Below, piece by piece: positions 15,009 to 24,172 of a stretch of DNA of 64,000 nucleotides (positions are counted from its first letter, which is position 1; each line of letters starts with the position of its first letter). Where the stretch lies: assembly GCA_965215295.1 (NCBI GenBank), contig OZ244045.1, positions 930,001-994,000 on the forward strand, given 5' to 3'. Below the pieces are notes generated by a model. It worked only from the letters and a program-made list of their open reading frames with translations, was not told where the DNA came from and ran no database searches. The position numbers were made by a program, and so were the translations under genes. This stretch comes from HK1 sp965215295. Lineage in GTDB: Bacteria > Pseudomonadota > Gammaproteobacteria > HK1.

Positions 15009-15679
15009 AAGAGCCTCTCCTGGACCGCGATCACCGCCGCCTCCACCCGCGATCGCACCTCGAGCTTGCGCAGGATCGAACGCACGTGCAGCTTCACGGT
15101 CCCGTCGGTGATGCCCAGGTCGCGCGCGATCTCCTTGTTGCTCTGCCCTTCCGCGAGGTGGCGGAGGATCTCGAACTCGCGCGGCGTGAGGGTCGAGAAC
15201 CGCCCCGGCCGGCCGGATTCCAGCTCCCCTCCCTTGACCACCTTCGCGAGGACGCTCGTCATGCCGGGGGCCACCACCGTCTCGCCGCCGACCACCGCTG
15301 CGAGCGCGTCCACGAGCCGGTCCGGCTCCATGTCCTTGAGCAGGTAGCCTCTCGCGCCCGAGCGCAGCGAGGTCACGAGATCGCGCTCGTCGCTGCTCGT
15401 GGTGAGCATCACCACCGCGGAGCGCAGATCGAGCGCCACGAGCCGTTCGAGGACGGACAGCCCGTCCGGCTCGGGCATGCGCAGATCGAGGAGGATCACG
15501 TCGGGCGCCAGCTCGGTGGCGAGACGGCACCCCTCCTCGCCTTCGCCGACCGCCGCGCAGACCTCGATGCCCCGTCGCTCCAGAAGCTCGCTCAGTCCGC
15601 TGCGGAACAGCGTGTGGTCGTCGATGACCATCACGCGGAGTCGGCCCGGGCCGGTGGACATCGGACTACGCGGCGACAT
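14999..15679 (-). CDS. NarL/FixJ-type response regulator
   Basis: The 226-residue protein has a receiver domain at residues 13-130 (VMVIDDHTLFRSGL, phospho-Asp in DVILLDLRMPEPDG, Lys in YLLKDM) and a C-terminal LuxR/NarL helix-turn-helix (LTPREFEILRHLAEGQSNKE then IARDLGITDGTVKLHVRSIL). Start ATG 15679 is preceded by GGAG at good distance. It sits downstream of a NarX-like sensor kinase on the same strand and is surely its partner. The position between cysG and dsrR/dsrN makes control of dissimilatory sulfur genes plausible, but no binding site is proven. Nitrate or redox sensing would fit NarL ancestry. Confidence 0.88.
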   Translation of the reverse strand: MSPRSPMSTGPGRLRVMVIDDHTLFRSGLSELLERRGIEVCAAVGEGEEGCRLATELAPDVILLDLRMPEPDGLSVLERLVALDLRSAVVMLTTSSDERDLVTSLRSGARGYLLKDMEPDRLVDALAAVVGGETVVAPGMTSVLAKVVKGGELESGRPGRFSTLTPREFEILRHLAEGQSNKEIARDLGITDGTVKLHVRSILRKLEVRSRVEAAVIAVQERLFQR

Positions 15680-15818
15680 TCGGCGCTCCGGGGATCGGTT
15701 CGACGACCCTGCGCAGCCGTGACCGATCGACGAACTCGTGCCCGCAACGGGTCATGGAGCCACCGGGCGCCCGCCCGAGGCTCGTGCTCGTTTTCACGGG
15801 GCGGCTCGTTTTCACGAG

Positions 15819-16066
15819 GCGGGTGTCCACGGGCCCGAACCGACCGCCGATGCGGCCCCGCGCCGGCCGCTCCGGGCGTTCGCCCGGCGTCCTCGCACAC
15901 CCGAGGCATTCAGTGGGCATGGAGCTGCACGGACGCCCCGGGGCGGGTGTCCACGGCCCGAACCGAACGCCGATGCGGCCCCGCGCCGGGCGCTCCGGGC
16001 GTTCGCCCGGCGTCCTCGCACACCCGAGGCGTTCAGTGGGCATGGAGCTGCGCGGACGTCCCGGGG
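15819..16066. repeat. Two tandem 124-bp repeats at the end of the sensor-kinase gene
   Basis: Copy A (15819-15942) and copy B (15943 to about 16066) are nearly identical. Copy B contains the last 12 codons and stop of the sensor-kinase gene, so copy A is a duplicate of that gene end now lying downstream of it. A further short duplication (CTCGTTTTCACG-GGGCGG twice) lies at 15785-15820. The rest of the 353-bp gap between the kinase and regulator genes holds no recognisable gene. Confidence 0.85.
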
Positions 16067-17706
16067 CGGGCCCCGGGAAAGGCCAGACTCACCCGGGTGC
16101 CTTCTCCCGGCTCGCTCTCGATGACGAGGCTGCCGCCGAGCCAGCGCGCGCGCTCGCGCATCACCGACAGTCCGATGTGCTCGCCGGGCGCCGCGTCGCC
16201 CGCGGACACGGAGAACCCCTCCCCGTCGTCCTCCACCAGCACCCGTATCGAGGCGTCGTCGCCGCGCACGAGCACCCGGGCGAGGTTCCCCCGGCTGTGG
16301 GCGCAGGCGTTGGCGAGCGCCTCGCCCACGATGCGCACCACCTGGAGCTGCGGGCCGGCCGGAAGCTCCGGCAGCTCGCCGTCGATCTGCAGGTGCACGG
16401 TCAGGGCGCTCTGCGCGGTGTAGCGCGCGGCCATCTCTTCGAGGGCGGTGCGGAGATCGCGACCGGCGACCGGAGCCCGGAAGCCGGCGATCAGCTCCCG
16501 CAGCTCGATGTTGGCCGACTCCAGGGTCGCCTGGATCCGCGCAAGCTCCGGGGGAGCGCGGCGGGGCCCGGTCCCGGCGAGGGAATCGGCGAGCATGTCC
16601 ACCTGCAGGCGCAGGCTCGCCAGCGTCTGCGCCAGGGAATCGTGCAGCTCGTAGGCGATCGCCGTGCGCTCGCGGACGATCGAGAGCGTCTTCGACTCGT
16701 CGTCGGTGCGGGCCTTGGCGATCGACATGCCGAGGTGGCGGCCGACGCTCAGGAGGAGCCGCTGCCGCTCCTTCGCCTCGACCGGTCCGGTCGACCCGGT
16801 GAACAGGTGGATGAACCCGAGGTTGACGCCCTTGTGATCGAGGGGGACCGTCACCACGGCGGTGCCGTCCGGTCCGGACCGCGAGACCCCGACGCCCGCG
16901 GCGTCCGGTTCGGCGTCCGGTTCGGCGTCCGGTTCGGCGTCCGTCATGCGGGCCGCGCCCCGCGGTCGCGGTCCCTCCTCCCCGGGAGGCGGTCCGGCGC
17001 CCCCGGTGTCGAACTCCGTGCCTTCCGGGCTCTCGCCCAGACGCGCGGTGACGGACATCTCGCCGGCCGCGTCGCGCAGGCGAACGATCGCGCCGCGGGC
17101 GTTCGCGGTGTCCATCATCGAGCACGCCGAGGCCCGCAGGATCTCTTCGATCGAGTCGAGCCGGCTGATCGCCGCCGCGACTTCGTACAGGAGCTCGAGC
17201 GACGCGTTCTTCTCGCGGAGCCGCTCGGTCTGGCGCCACACCACGTCGTCCATCTCGTTCGCGAGCCCCTCCAGCGCCTCGGACAGCCGGTTGACGTGGA
17301 ACGCGAGCCGGGGATATGCGCCCTCGCCGCCCGCGGGCACCCGGGTGGAGAAGTCCCCCGTGCACATCCCCAGCGCCCAGGCGTAGAGCCGGGCGAGCGG
17401 CTCGTGAAGGTCGCGGCGCACCTTGCGCATCGCGACCAGCGCCAGCGACGCCGCGACCCCGAGCGCGGCGAGGACCACCACCAGCGCCACCCCGGCGCCG
17501 GCCGCTCCGCGGTACCACATCACCACCCCGCCGGCGGCGACGACCAGTGCCGCGAGCAGGGTCAGCAGCAACGCATCGACGGTGCGCGGGCCATGCGCGG
17601 CGTCGTCGCGCGCCCAGTCGTCCGCGGGCATGACGAACCGGCTGAACAGGGTGCGCGGACCTTCGGGGAGGTCCGGACGGCCGGCGGAATCCGCACGCGG
17701 GTCCAT
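16033..17706 (-). CDS. NarX-like sensor histidine kinase
   Basis: The 557-residue protein has two N-terminal membrane helices (about residues 44-66 and 72-95) with almost no periplasmic part, then a HAMP-like region, a GAF-type region, a HisKA_3 dimerisation domain with the phospho-acceptor His in IAYELHDSLAQTL, and an HATPase with N (EALANACAHS) and G boxes (VEDDGEGF). It lacks the P-box sensor domain of true NarX, so the signal is probably sensed in the membrane or cytoplasm. A four-residue DAEP repeat (16908-16945) lies in the GAF-region linker. ATG 17706 is preferred to the preceding GTG. The gene lies 84 nt after dsrR and ahead of its regulator gene. Confidence 0.85.
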   Translation of the reverse strand: MDPRADSAGRPDLPEGPRTLFSRFVMPADDWARDDAAHGPRTVDALLLTLLAALVVAAGGVVMWYRGAAGAGVALVVVLAALGVAASLALVAMRKVRRDLHEPLARLYAWALGMCTGDFSTRVPAGGEGAYPRLAFHVNRLSEALEGLANEMDDVVWRQTERLREKNASLELLYEVAAAISRLDSIEEILRASACSMMDTANARGAIVRLRDAAGEMSVTARLGESPEGTEFDTGGAGPPPGEEGPRPRGAARMTDAEPDAEPDAEPDAAGVGVSRSGPDGTAVVTVPLDHKGVNLGFIHLFTGSTGPVEAKERQRLLLSVGRHLGMSIAKARTDDESKTLSIVRERTAIAYELHDSLAQTLASLRLQVDMLADSLAGTGPRRAPPELARIQATLESANIELRELIAGFRAPVAGRDLRTALEEMAARYTAQSALTVHLQIDGELPELPAGPQLQVVRIVGEALANACAHSRGNLARVLVRGDDASIRVLVEDDGEGFSVSAGDAAPGEHIGLSVMRERARWLGGSLVIESEPGEGTRVSLAFPGARPGTSAQLHAH

Positions 17707-17793
17707 CACGTCGTCAGGCCGGCGACCGGCGGCCCGCGGCGAGCGGTCCGGCCGCCCGAGCGGGACGGCCGACGGGCCCGGAGCGCGGCGCGT

Positions 17794-18105
17794 TCATTCG
17801 GTGGGCGGACGGTGGTGGGGGTCGTTGGGATTGAGGAAGACGAAGCGGTGGTCCCCGGGCTCGATCTCGACGTAGTCGAGTACCGTGCCGTTGAGCAACG
17901 CCTTGTCGGCGGCGGCGATCACCACGTCGACCCCGTTGGTGCTGAGCAGGGTGTCGTCGAGGCCGACGTCGTCGAAGCCCATCCGGTAGTCGATACCGCC
18001 GTCGCCGGCGCGCGATGCGGCGATCCGCAGCGCCAGCTCCTCCGCGTCGCCGGAAGCGGCGGAGCGGCGGATCTGCTTCGCGGCGGCCCTGGTGACGGTG
18101 AACAT
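17794..18105 (-). CDS. dsrR: DsrR, cysteine-free IscA-like protein
   Basis: The 103-residue protein has the A-type iron-sulfur scaffold fold pattern (MFTVTRAAAKQIRRS, LALRIAASRAGDGGIDYRMG, DYVEIEPGDHRFVFLNPN). It contains no cysteine at all, which is exactly the feature that separates DsrR from IscA/ErpA. DsrR is known from Allochromatium to be needed for full dsr function, probably at a post-transcriptional level. It follows dsrN by 71 nt, the standard dsr order, so identity is well supported by sequence and context. The intact gene suggests function despite separation from dsrP by an island. Confidence 0.88.
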   Translation of the reverse strand: MFTVTRAAAKQIRRSAASGDAEELALRIAASRAGDGGIDYRMGFDDVGLDDTLLSTNGVDVVIAAADKALLNGTVLDYVEIEPGDHRFVFLNPNDPHHRPPTE

Positions 18106-18176
18106 GCGTGCGCCCTCCCGGTCGGCCGGCTCATGCGGTGCGTGGAATATATCTCCATTCGCGCACTCCCTCCCGT

Positions 18177-19574
18177 TCACGCCGGAGCCCTTCCCCGTTC
18201 GCGCACGTAGGCGACGAACCGTTCCGCCCAGCGGCAACCCTCCACGTCGCGCAGGTGGGCGTAGCTTGCGAGCAGACCGCCGACGACGATGCCGTCGTTC
18301 TCGCCGTCGATGCCGCGCCCGCGCCGGACCCGGTACGCGTAGCGCAAATCCGGACCGGCCAGGTTCTCGAGGGTCGAGTGATGGAACTCGTGGGCGTGGA
18401 CGGGTCCTTCGGTCGCGGGCGTCCACGGGGCCTCCCCGGTCGGGTCCAGCACCACGTACCCCCGCCCGCGGGGCCGTCGATGCATGACCACGTCGGCCGG
18501 AATCGCACCCACCATCTCGCAGCTCCGCCCGTTCCAGCGGATACGGCGCGCGAGGTACATCAGCCCGCCGCACTCGGCGTAGGCCGGCGTCCCCGCGGCG
18601 ATGCGGTCGCGCAACGCGGCGCGCATCGGCGCGTTGCCCTCCAGAGCGTCCATCGCACGTTCGGGGAACCCGCCGCCGATGAAGATGCCGTCCGCCTCGG
18701 GCGGCGCGGGATCCCTGATGGTGTCGAACGCCAGGAGGCGGGCTCCGGCCGCCTCCAGCGCTTCCAGATCGCCCGGGTAGTAGAAGCAGAACGCCGCATC
18801 GCGCGCGACGGCGATGCGCACGTCCCGGTCCCGGTCCGCCGGGAGCGGGGGCGAGGGCGCCGGAGCGGCGGCGACCGGCCCGGCCCGGGCGGCGATGTCA
18901 CGCAACCGATGGAGATCGACGTCGGCCTCGACGCAACGCGCGGCGCGCCTCACCCGCTCGTCCGCCCGGGCGACCTCGACCGGCGGGACGAGGCCGAGGT
19001 GCCCGGCGCCGAGCGCGAGCTCGGGCGTGCGCCCGATCGCCCCGAGCACCGGAATGTCGGTATAGGCGCGCACCGCCCGTACCAGCTTCCCCTCGTGCCG
19101 CGCACCGGCGACCCGGTTCAGGATGACTCCGGCGATCCGCACTCCGGGGTCGAAGCCGCGGTACCCGTGGAGCAGCGGCGCGATTCCGCGGGTGATCCCC
19201 CGTGTGTCCACGACGAGGACCACCGGGGCCGCGAGCAGCTTCGCCAGCGCGGCGTTGCTGTCGGCGCCGTCCACCGACACCCCGTCGTGCAGCCCCTTGT
19301 TCCCCTCGACGAGGGCGAGGTCGGCGCCGGCCGAGCGCCGCACGAACTCGGTCCGGATCTCGTCCGGACCCATGGTGTGGTAGTCGAGGTTGCGGCATTC
19401 CCGGCTCGCCGCGGCGGTGAGCCACATTGGGTCGATGTAGTCCGGGCCCTTCTTGAACGGCTGAACGACGAGCCCGCGCGCCCGCAATGCGGCCGCGATC
19501 CCCATTGAGACCGTCGTCTTGCCGGACGACATGTGGGCGGCGGATACGAACAGGCGCGACATTCCGCCAATCAT
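18177..19574 (-). CDS. dsrN: DsrN, siroheme amidase (cobyrinate a,c-diamide synthase family)
   Basis: The 465-residue protein starts with a P-loop (VSAAHMSSGKTTVSMGIAAA), then KKGPDYIDP of the CobB/CbiA family. The second half is a class I glutamine amidotransferase domain with the nucleophile Cys in YAECGGLMYLARR and a C-terminal His region (AHEFHHS). DsrN glutamine-dependently amidates siroheme to siroamide, the DsrAB cofactor. ATG 19574 is preceded by GGGAG; a second ATG four codons later is possible. In other sulfur oxidizers dsrN follows dsrP directly. Here a 6-kb island lies between, so dsrN and dsrR now need their own promoter. Confidence 0.88.
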   Translation of the reverse strand: MIGGMSRLFVSAAHMSSGKTTVSMGIAAALRARGLVVQPFKKGPDYIDPMWLTAAASRECRNLDYHTMGPDEIRTEFVRRSAGADLALVEGNKGLHDGVSVDGADSNAALAKLLAAPVVLVVDTRGITRGIAPLLHGYRGFDPGVRIAGVILNRVAGARHEGKLVRAVRAYTDIPVLGAIGRTPELALGAGHLGLVPPVEVARADERVRRAARCVEADVDLHRLRDIAARAGPVAAAPAPSPPLPADRDRDVRIAVARDAAFCFYYPGDLEALEAAGARLLAFDTIRDPAPPEADGIFIGGGFPERAMDALEGNAPMRAALRDRIAAGTPAYAECGGLMYLARRIRWNGRSCEMVGAIPADVVMHRRPRGRGYVVLDPTGEAPWTPATEGPVHAHEFHHSTLENLAGPDLRYAYRVRRGRGIDGENDGIVVGGLLASYAHLRDVEGCRWAERFVAYVRERGRAPA

Positions 19575-19683
19575 ACGGGCATCTCCCGGCCTCCACCGAC
19601 GGGAGCGTGGCGTCGAGCCCGGCGAAACGACCGACGGCCGCGACCGCGCCGACCGCCCCGGCCGTGGCGGTCCGAAAACCGCA

Positions 19684-19705
19684 GGGGGCTCCTGGAGGAG
19701 GCCCC
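19684..19705 (-). terminator. Candidate rho-independent terminator after the HSP90-like gene
   Basis: On the minus strand GGGGCCTCCTCCAGGAGCCCC forms a near-perfect GC stem, followed after a few bases by TTTT (AAAA at 19674-19677 on the plus strand). It lies about 70 nt past the stop of the HSP90-like gene and before dsrN. Confidence 0.35.
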
Positions 19706-19773
19706 GAGTCCGCACCAACCGGATCGATGCCGGCCCGGTGAACGCAACAAGGAACGCTGGTCTGACAATTCAT

Positions 19774-22029
19774 TTACGCTGTGGATGTCTCCACCTCCCA
19801 CAGCTTTCCGGTTCTCATATCGATCCACTCGGTGTCCAAGTTCAAACGGATTTCATCCTCACCCCTTGGTACCAGAAACCGCTCCAACGAACCGGGGATT
19901 GGAAAATACAAGCCGTCGAACAGCTCTTGACGAGGACGATCCAGTTCCATGGCTCCCTCTGCTCGCAGTATTCCGTCCACATTTGTAGCGATGATTTCAT
20001 CGAGACGAATCTCGTACTGAAACTGCGCACTCACGCCATCGGAGGCAACGAACGTCATCTTGTTGCCGGCCCAGACCACCCCGTGGCTATCACAACCGGC
20101 GACAAGATCCCCATATGCATCATATGCTCGGTCCGGTAACCGAATATAGTATCCCTCCAAACCAGTCGTCTGATCGTTGTCCACAATTTGTAAGAGCCGA
20201 TGTTGCCGATTCCCACTCGCGGGCGGTTGTGAATGCTGGCCGGTCACGTTGATCACTGCAACATCCTGTTGCGTAACAACTTGTCGTTGCCCACCCCTCC
20301 GAACAACGCCAATATCGTCCTTGACGAGAACCCAAAGCTCCGAACGGCGTTTTGCAAAGAGTTCGAGATTCAGCGCTCCGTCGCCAAAAAAACGGGGACT
20401 CCATTTTTTCAAGGATGGACCTAAGTATTCCTGACAGAATATGGATATGAAGGAATAGGTAAGAGAAGTTAATCCAAATCTCTCAAGTTTCTTAATTTCA
20501 TTGTGGTGTACGTCGATAAAAATTTCAATAGATTGATTCCTTGAACGTTCCTTGATAAAAGTTGGAATGTCTTCTGTCAGGCGACCGGCGATAAGCTTGA
20601 AATTTTTGACTTCATATGATCTTGCGATATTCTGCTCGATTTCCGATAGAAAAATCCGTTCGAAACGATTCAAATTTTCATAGATTTCTATACATTCAAT
20701 TATGCCCTCGAACGGTTTCGCCCGACAATACCTCTCTAGGTAGATTCGTTCCGTAGCACGCCGGAAGCGATCCGGTGAAAGATGAACAACAATATGGCCT
20801 TGCGCTTGCATGATTTGGTTCAGTGCGTGTTTCTGCGTGGACCCAAAGAACACACTGATTTGACCTTCATTTGCCCGACGCTTGATGTCCACCAACAGCT
20901 CTTCTGTTCCATCCGCCAGTCGCACAGGCACATTGTCCATCTTGTGAATAAGATTGCGCTTGTGGATAAACTGGAAGACGCGGGTGTGTTGGGCAATTCT
21001 CTCAGGGGACTCCAGCACTGTATCGACCGCCAGCCGCTCAAGCATCGCCCCCAATTGCCCCAACAGGGTCGTCGTGCCCGCGTCGAGAGAATCCCGCCCC
21101 GCCGTCGGCATGAACACATCACTGTCGAGCCTGCCTGAGATTCCGATCGTACTGGGAACCTGCGTTGTGCATAGTTTGAAGCCTCTCTTAAATGCCTCGA
21201 TGGAGCCGTTCTCGAGCCGCAGACGTCCTGTTAACGCAACCTGATTGTCGCCACGACGCAACTTCTCGATTGTCGCAACGAGAGTGTGCCCGCGATCCTC
21301 CCATAAGCGGCCCACAAGGATCATATCCCCGTTGCGCCATTCTTTTGTGCCGTCACCAATGGCCGTTAAGTTTTCCTGATTCTCCACTTCCGAAAACCGT
21401 TGCTGTGATATCCTTTCACTATTGAACGTTATGGCGATGGGAACAAAACGCACGAAGCTTTTGAGATACGTCTTCAGTTCCGCGACATCGGGTGTGGCGG
21501 TCAATTCACCTAGCACGATGGTCCCGCGCGGCGCGGCGTCGTCCGAATCGCTGACGGCCACGGACGGAATTGCAGCACCTGCTTTCTGAATCTCCGCAGC
21601 CGAAAGTCGTGTGGATGTACCGATCGGAGAACCTGCATCCTGCGACGTCACCTGAAGCGCATCGCATACGCCGAAATTCGCAAATCCACCGATACCGAAC
21701 ATACCCACGCATCCGGCATCCCACGCCTCCCTGCCCCTTTTTCCGCTCGAACCAATCGTCCAGAAATAGTCCTGAAGGTTCGCCCGAGACATGCCGATGC
21801 CGTTGTCCCGCACTGTAACAGAACGATTCTCGACAACGACTTCTATACCGTATTCCTCATCTCCGGCCTTTCGCCCGTCGCGAAGCGCCTGGATGCGCAC
21901 GGCATCGATAGCGTTCTGGACGTTCTCCCGGATAAACGCATGGGGTGTCTCGTAGATCTGCTTCGAAATTGCCCTGAGAACGCTTTCGAATTCGATACCT
22001 ACCTGAAACGATGAGGTGCCTGCACTCAC
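19774..22029 (-). CDS. HSP90-like (GHKL) ATPase of the island
   Basis: The 751-residue protein has a complete N-terminal HSP90-type nucleotide-binding domain: N-box AFIRENVQNAIDAV (catalytic-type E35, Mg-binding N39), DNGIGM at 75-80, and the lid region CVGMFGIGGFANFG at 107-120. The rest is unlike HtpG: after a middle-domain-like part with the FGSTQKHALNQIM stretch, the last 250 residues are unrecognised. The GTG start overlaps the stop of the metallophosphoesterase gene (GTGA), so the two are translationally coupled and probably act together. GHKL ATPases paired with nucleases or phosphoesterases occur in bacterial conflict systems; here a defence role is inferred, not shown. It could also be a stress chaperone-like protein. 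Confidence 0.75.
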   Translation of the reverse strand: MSAGTSSFQVGIEFESVLRAISKQIYETPHAFIRENVQNAIDAVRIQALRDGRKAGDEEYGIEVVVENRSVTVRDNGIGMSRANLQDYFWTIGSSGKRGREAWDAGCVGMFGIGGFANFGVCDALQVTSQDAGSPIGTSTRLSAAEIQKAGAAIPSVAVSDSDDAAPRGTIVLGELTATPDVAELKTYLKSFVRFVPIAITFNSERISQQRFSEVENQENLTAIGDGTKEWRNGDMILVGRLWEDRGHTLVATIEKLRRGDNQVALTGRLRLENGSIEAFKRGFKLCTTQVPSTIGISGRLDSDVFMPTAGRDSLDAGTTTLLGQLGAMLERLAVDTVLESPERIAQHTRVFQFIHKRNLIHKMDNVPVRLADGTEELLVDIKRRANEGQISVFFGSTQKHALNQIMQAQGHIVVHLSPDRFRRATERIYLERYCRAKPFEGIIECIEIYENLNRFERIFLSEIEQNIARSYEVKNFKLIAGRLTEDIPTFIKERSRNQSIEIFIDVHHNEIKKLERFGLTSLTYSFISIFCQEYLGPSLKKWSPRFFGDGALNLELFAKRRSELWVLVKDDIGVVRRGGQRQVVTQQDVAVINVTGQHSQPPASGNRQHRLLQIVDNDQTTGLEGYYIRLPDRAYDAYGDLVAGCDSHGVVWAGNKMTFVASDGVSAQFQYEIRLDEIIATNVDGILRAEGAMELDRPRQELFDGLYFPIPGSLERFLVPRGEDEIRLNLDTEWIDMRTGKLWEVETSTA

Positions 22030-23807
22030 TTCCCTCTCTCCTCTTCCCGAAATTTCCTCAGTTCGTCTCTAAACGCGATATCTCCCGTGGCCGCCACGAT
22101 GCCCATCCCGATTTCCACGAACCCATCGATCTTTCCCGGGAACGTTCTGATGCCCTCCTTGACAGCGGCCTTTGCTTCTTGGTGATTTCCGTCGTCCGTC
22201 AACAATGTCGCAAGTGCCGCCCAGTCTTTGGCTTCGCCGTACGCCGATTCCGCCAGTTCCCGATAAGAGCAGATCGCGTGCTGACGATCGCTTTGCACAC
22301 TGGATCTCGCAAGACATAGCGCCAGTACGCGTTTGCCTCTGACTGCCACAACTGGATCGTCGAGCCTGCAGCACCGTTCTCCCAGCTTCCGAAGTCCTTC
22401 CCAGTCCTCCTGTGCGAGCAAATCATCCAGACGATCGAGCGTATGCCGAAACGGCGTTACGTCTTCGGCACCCGCGAGGCCAGCTGCATCGTTGTTACGC
22501 ATCACAATCTGCTCCCTCAGTCCACGGTTTGTCGCGCCAAGCATACGCAGCTTTCCGGCATATATTCGCACCGGCACCCCGTGCTCCGTGAGGATTTCGT
22601 CTAATGACTTGCACCCATACAGCAATCGGACCACCCGTCCCACGGCCAGAGCATCGTCGGTGGCTTCCACGAGCTCCTTGTCATTCTGCTTCCTCAAAAG
22701 TGCGGGAGCCCCGAATGCCACTGTTTCGTTCGTTCGAATGGGTACGTCCGTCACTTCACCGAGAAGAAGGGACGCGAGATAAAACGAGATATCGGCTGCA
22801 TCCGGACAATAGCTCTCGATAGCGGTTGCAAGCTCAAAGGTCGGACAAGAAGAAGCGGTGTCGATCTCGTGTGAATAGTTACGATGGGATGTATAACAAT
22901 ACGCGCCTTTCGACGGCTGATACTGGACGAATGTAACTTCCGATCGAGCATGAAGCGGATCGAATGTAATCACGGAGAACGCATTGCGGAATCTTCGGGA
23001 TTCAAATGACGCGCCCGCCGCAAGCGTGAGGCACTTTCCAGAACGAGTTACCGCTTGCATCGCGTCGGGTTCGTGAAGGTGTCCGCAATGGAAAAGATGG
23101 CATACATCCTCAAGACGGTGTTGCGTCGATCGTTGATCGAAACGTTTCAGAAAATCGAATGGATGGTGCTGCATACCGATGATGACATGTGGGGCTCTAC
23201 ATACCGCAATGTTAATGGCGTTCACCACTTGATACTCTCCGAGCAGAAGCTGCCGCTCGTCCGTGCTGCCACCTTCTGACAACCATGCGGAATTCAGACC
23301 GATAATCGCAATACGAAGATCATCGATCTCCAGAAAAGAAACGTATCCAAGATCATCAGCAGTTCGTTTTCTCTTCTGCTTCACAAAGACGCGTTCCTGA
23401 AATCTCGAAAAGCCGTCTTGACGTAAGAGCAGCGTCTTGCGCTCTTCGGTGTTCGACAGAAATGCATAGACATCGTTCTCACTTTGCAATTTCTGCCGAG
23501 CGCCGGAAAATAGCATCTTGTGTCGCTCCCGCTGAACGTCGTGGTTACCCGGTACGCAAAAAATCATGTCACACGGCAGTCCGGTGGCGTTCGACAATTC
23601 GGCAAAGAACGCTGCAACGAGATCGTACTCGGAATCTTCTCCAGAGAAGGCGAGATCTCCGGTGGCCAGTACAAAATCGACCGCCAAGTTGGTATCGCAT
23701 CTGCGTTTGATATCTTCAAGCATCGAAGACAGCACGGCATTCTGGGGCGCTGCCTCGCTTTCACGCAAATGGAAGTCCGAGAGGTGAAGCCAAGTGACCG
23801 CGCGCAT
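22026..23807 (-). CDS. Calcineurin-like metallophosphoesterase with helical C-terminal domain
   Basis: The 593-residue protein has all metallophosphoesterase motifs: D11-x-H13 (LHLSDFHL), GD at 50-51 (LATGDLAFSG), GNHD at 87-90, H214/H215 in MQHHPFD and GHLH at 242-245. The dimetal site is therefore complete, so it should hydrolyse a phosphodiester or phosphomonoester (nucleic acid, nucleotide or second messenger). Residues about 330-590 are alpha-helical in character with TPR-like segments, perhaps a sensor or partner-binding part. The stop overlaps the start of the HSP90-like gene. It has no signal peptide and is therefore cytoplasmic. The natural substrate is unknown. Confidence 0.8.
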   Translation of the reverse strand: MRAVTWLHLSDFHLRESEAAPQNAVLSSMLEDIKRRCDTNLAVDFVLATGDLAFSGEDSEYDLVAAFFAELSNATGLPCDMIFCVPGNHDVQRERHKMLFSGARQKLQSENDVYAFLSNTEERKTLLLRQDGFSRFQERVFVKQKRKRTADDLGYVSFLEIDDLRIAIIGLNSAWLSEGGSTDERQLLLGEYQVVNAINIAVCRAPHVIIGMQHHPFDFLKRFDQRSTQHRLEDVCHLFHCGHLHEPDAMQAVTRSGKCLTLAAGASFESRRFRNAFSVITFDPLHARSEVTFVQYQPSKGAYCYTSHRNYSHEIDTASSCPTFELATAIESYCPDAADISFYLASLLLGEVTDVPIRTNETVAFGAPALLRKQNDKELVEATDDALAVGRVVRLLYGCKSLDEILTEHGVPVRIYAGKLRMLGATNRGLREQIVMRNNDAAGLAGAEDVTPFRHTLDRLDDLLAQEDWEGLRKLGERCCRLDDPVVAVRGKRVLALCLARSSVQSDRQHAICSYRELAESAYGEAKDWAALATLLTDDGNHQEAKAAVKEGIRTFPGKIDGFVEIGMGIVAATGDIAFRDELRKFREEERGK

Positions 23808-23923
23808 ACGTGTTCAACCGGATTGGTCATCCAGAGAGTCCGCTATGGATACGTCCAGAGAGGTACTTCGGCTTATCCCGGAGCACTCCGTAGCGGCCTT
23901 CATGTCTGGAGCGTTGTCCACGA

Positions 23924-24163
23924 CTATTCCCTGGGGCCTAGAAACCGTTCGCCATCGAAATGGATCATGTGATCGGGCGTGTCGCAGAGCCATACCTCCG
24001 TCTCCCAAGCGATGTTCCTTATGTACTTGCGGAACTCCCCGAAATCTGGAAACGCGCTGACATAGACCGCGCCCACTGTGCACGCGGCGAGCAGGGTTTC
24101 CAATTGCTGTCGGGTTCGACTCCCGAGTTCTCCATCTACAAAAGGACGGGCGAATTCTGTCAA
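23924..24163 (-). pseudogene. BsuBI/PstI-like restriction endonuclease, C-terminal stub
   Basis: The 79-residue frame starts at TTG, 10 nt after the methyltransferase stop codon, and ends with WETEVWLCDTPDHMIHFDGE followed by RFLGPRE. This ending, as I recall it, is the conserved C-terminal block of BsuBI/PstI-family type II endonucleases, which are normally over 300 residues. The catalytic part would be upstream and is absent; the sequence there is the methyltransferase. It is most likely a truncated remnant of a restriction gene, though an independent short protein with a recruited domain is possible. The family call is from memory and needs a profile search. Confidence 0.45.
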
Positions 24164-24172
24164 TTCTTCAGA

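Noticed and set aside
15754..18210. 818-codon plus-strand frame opposite the sensor kinase and dsrR
   Set aside because: No start signal or domain; antisense of well-supported genes.
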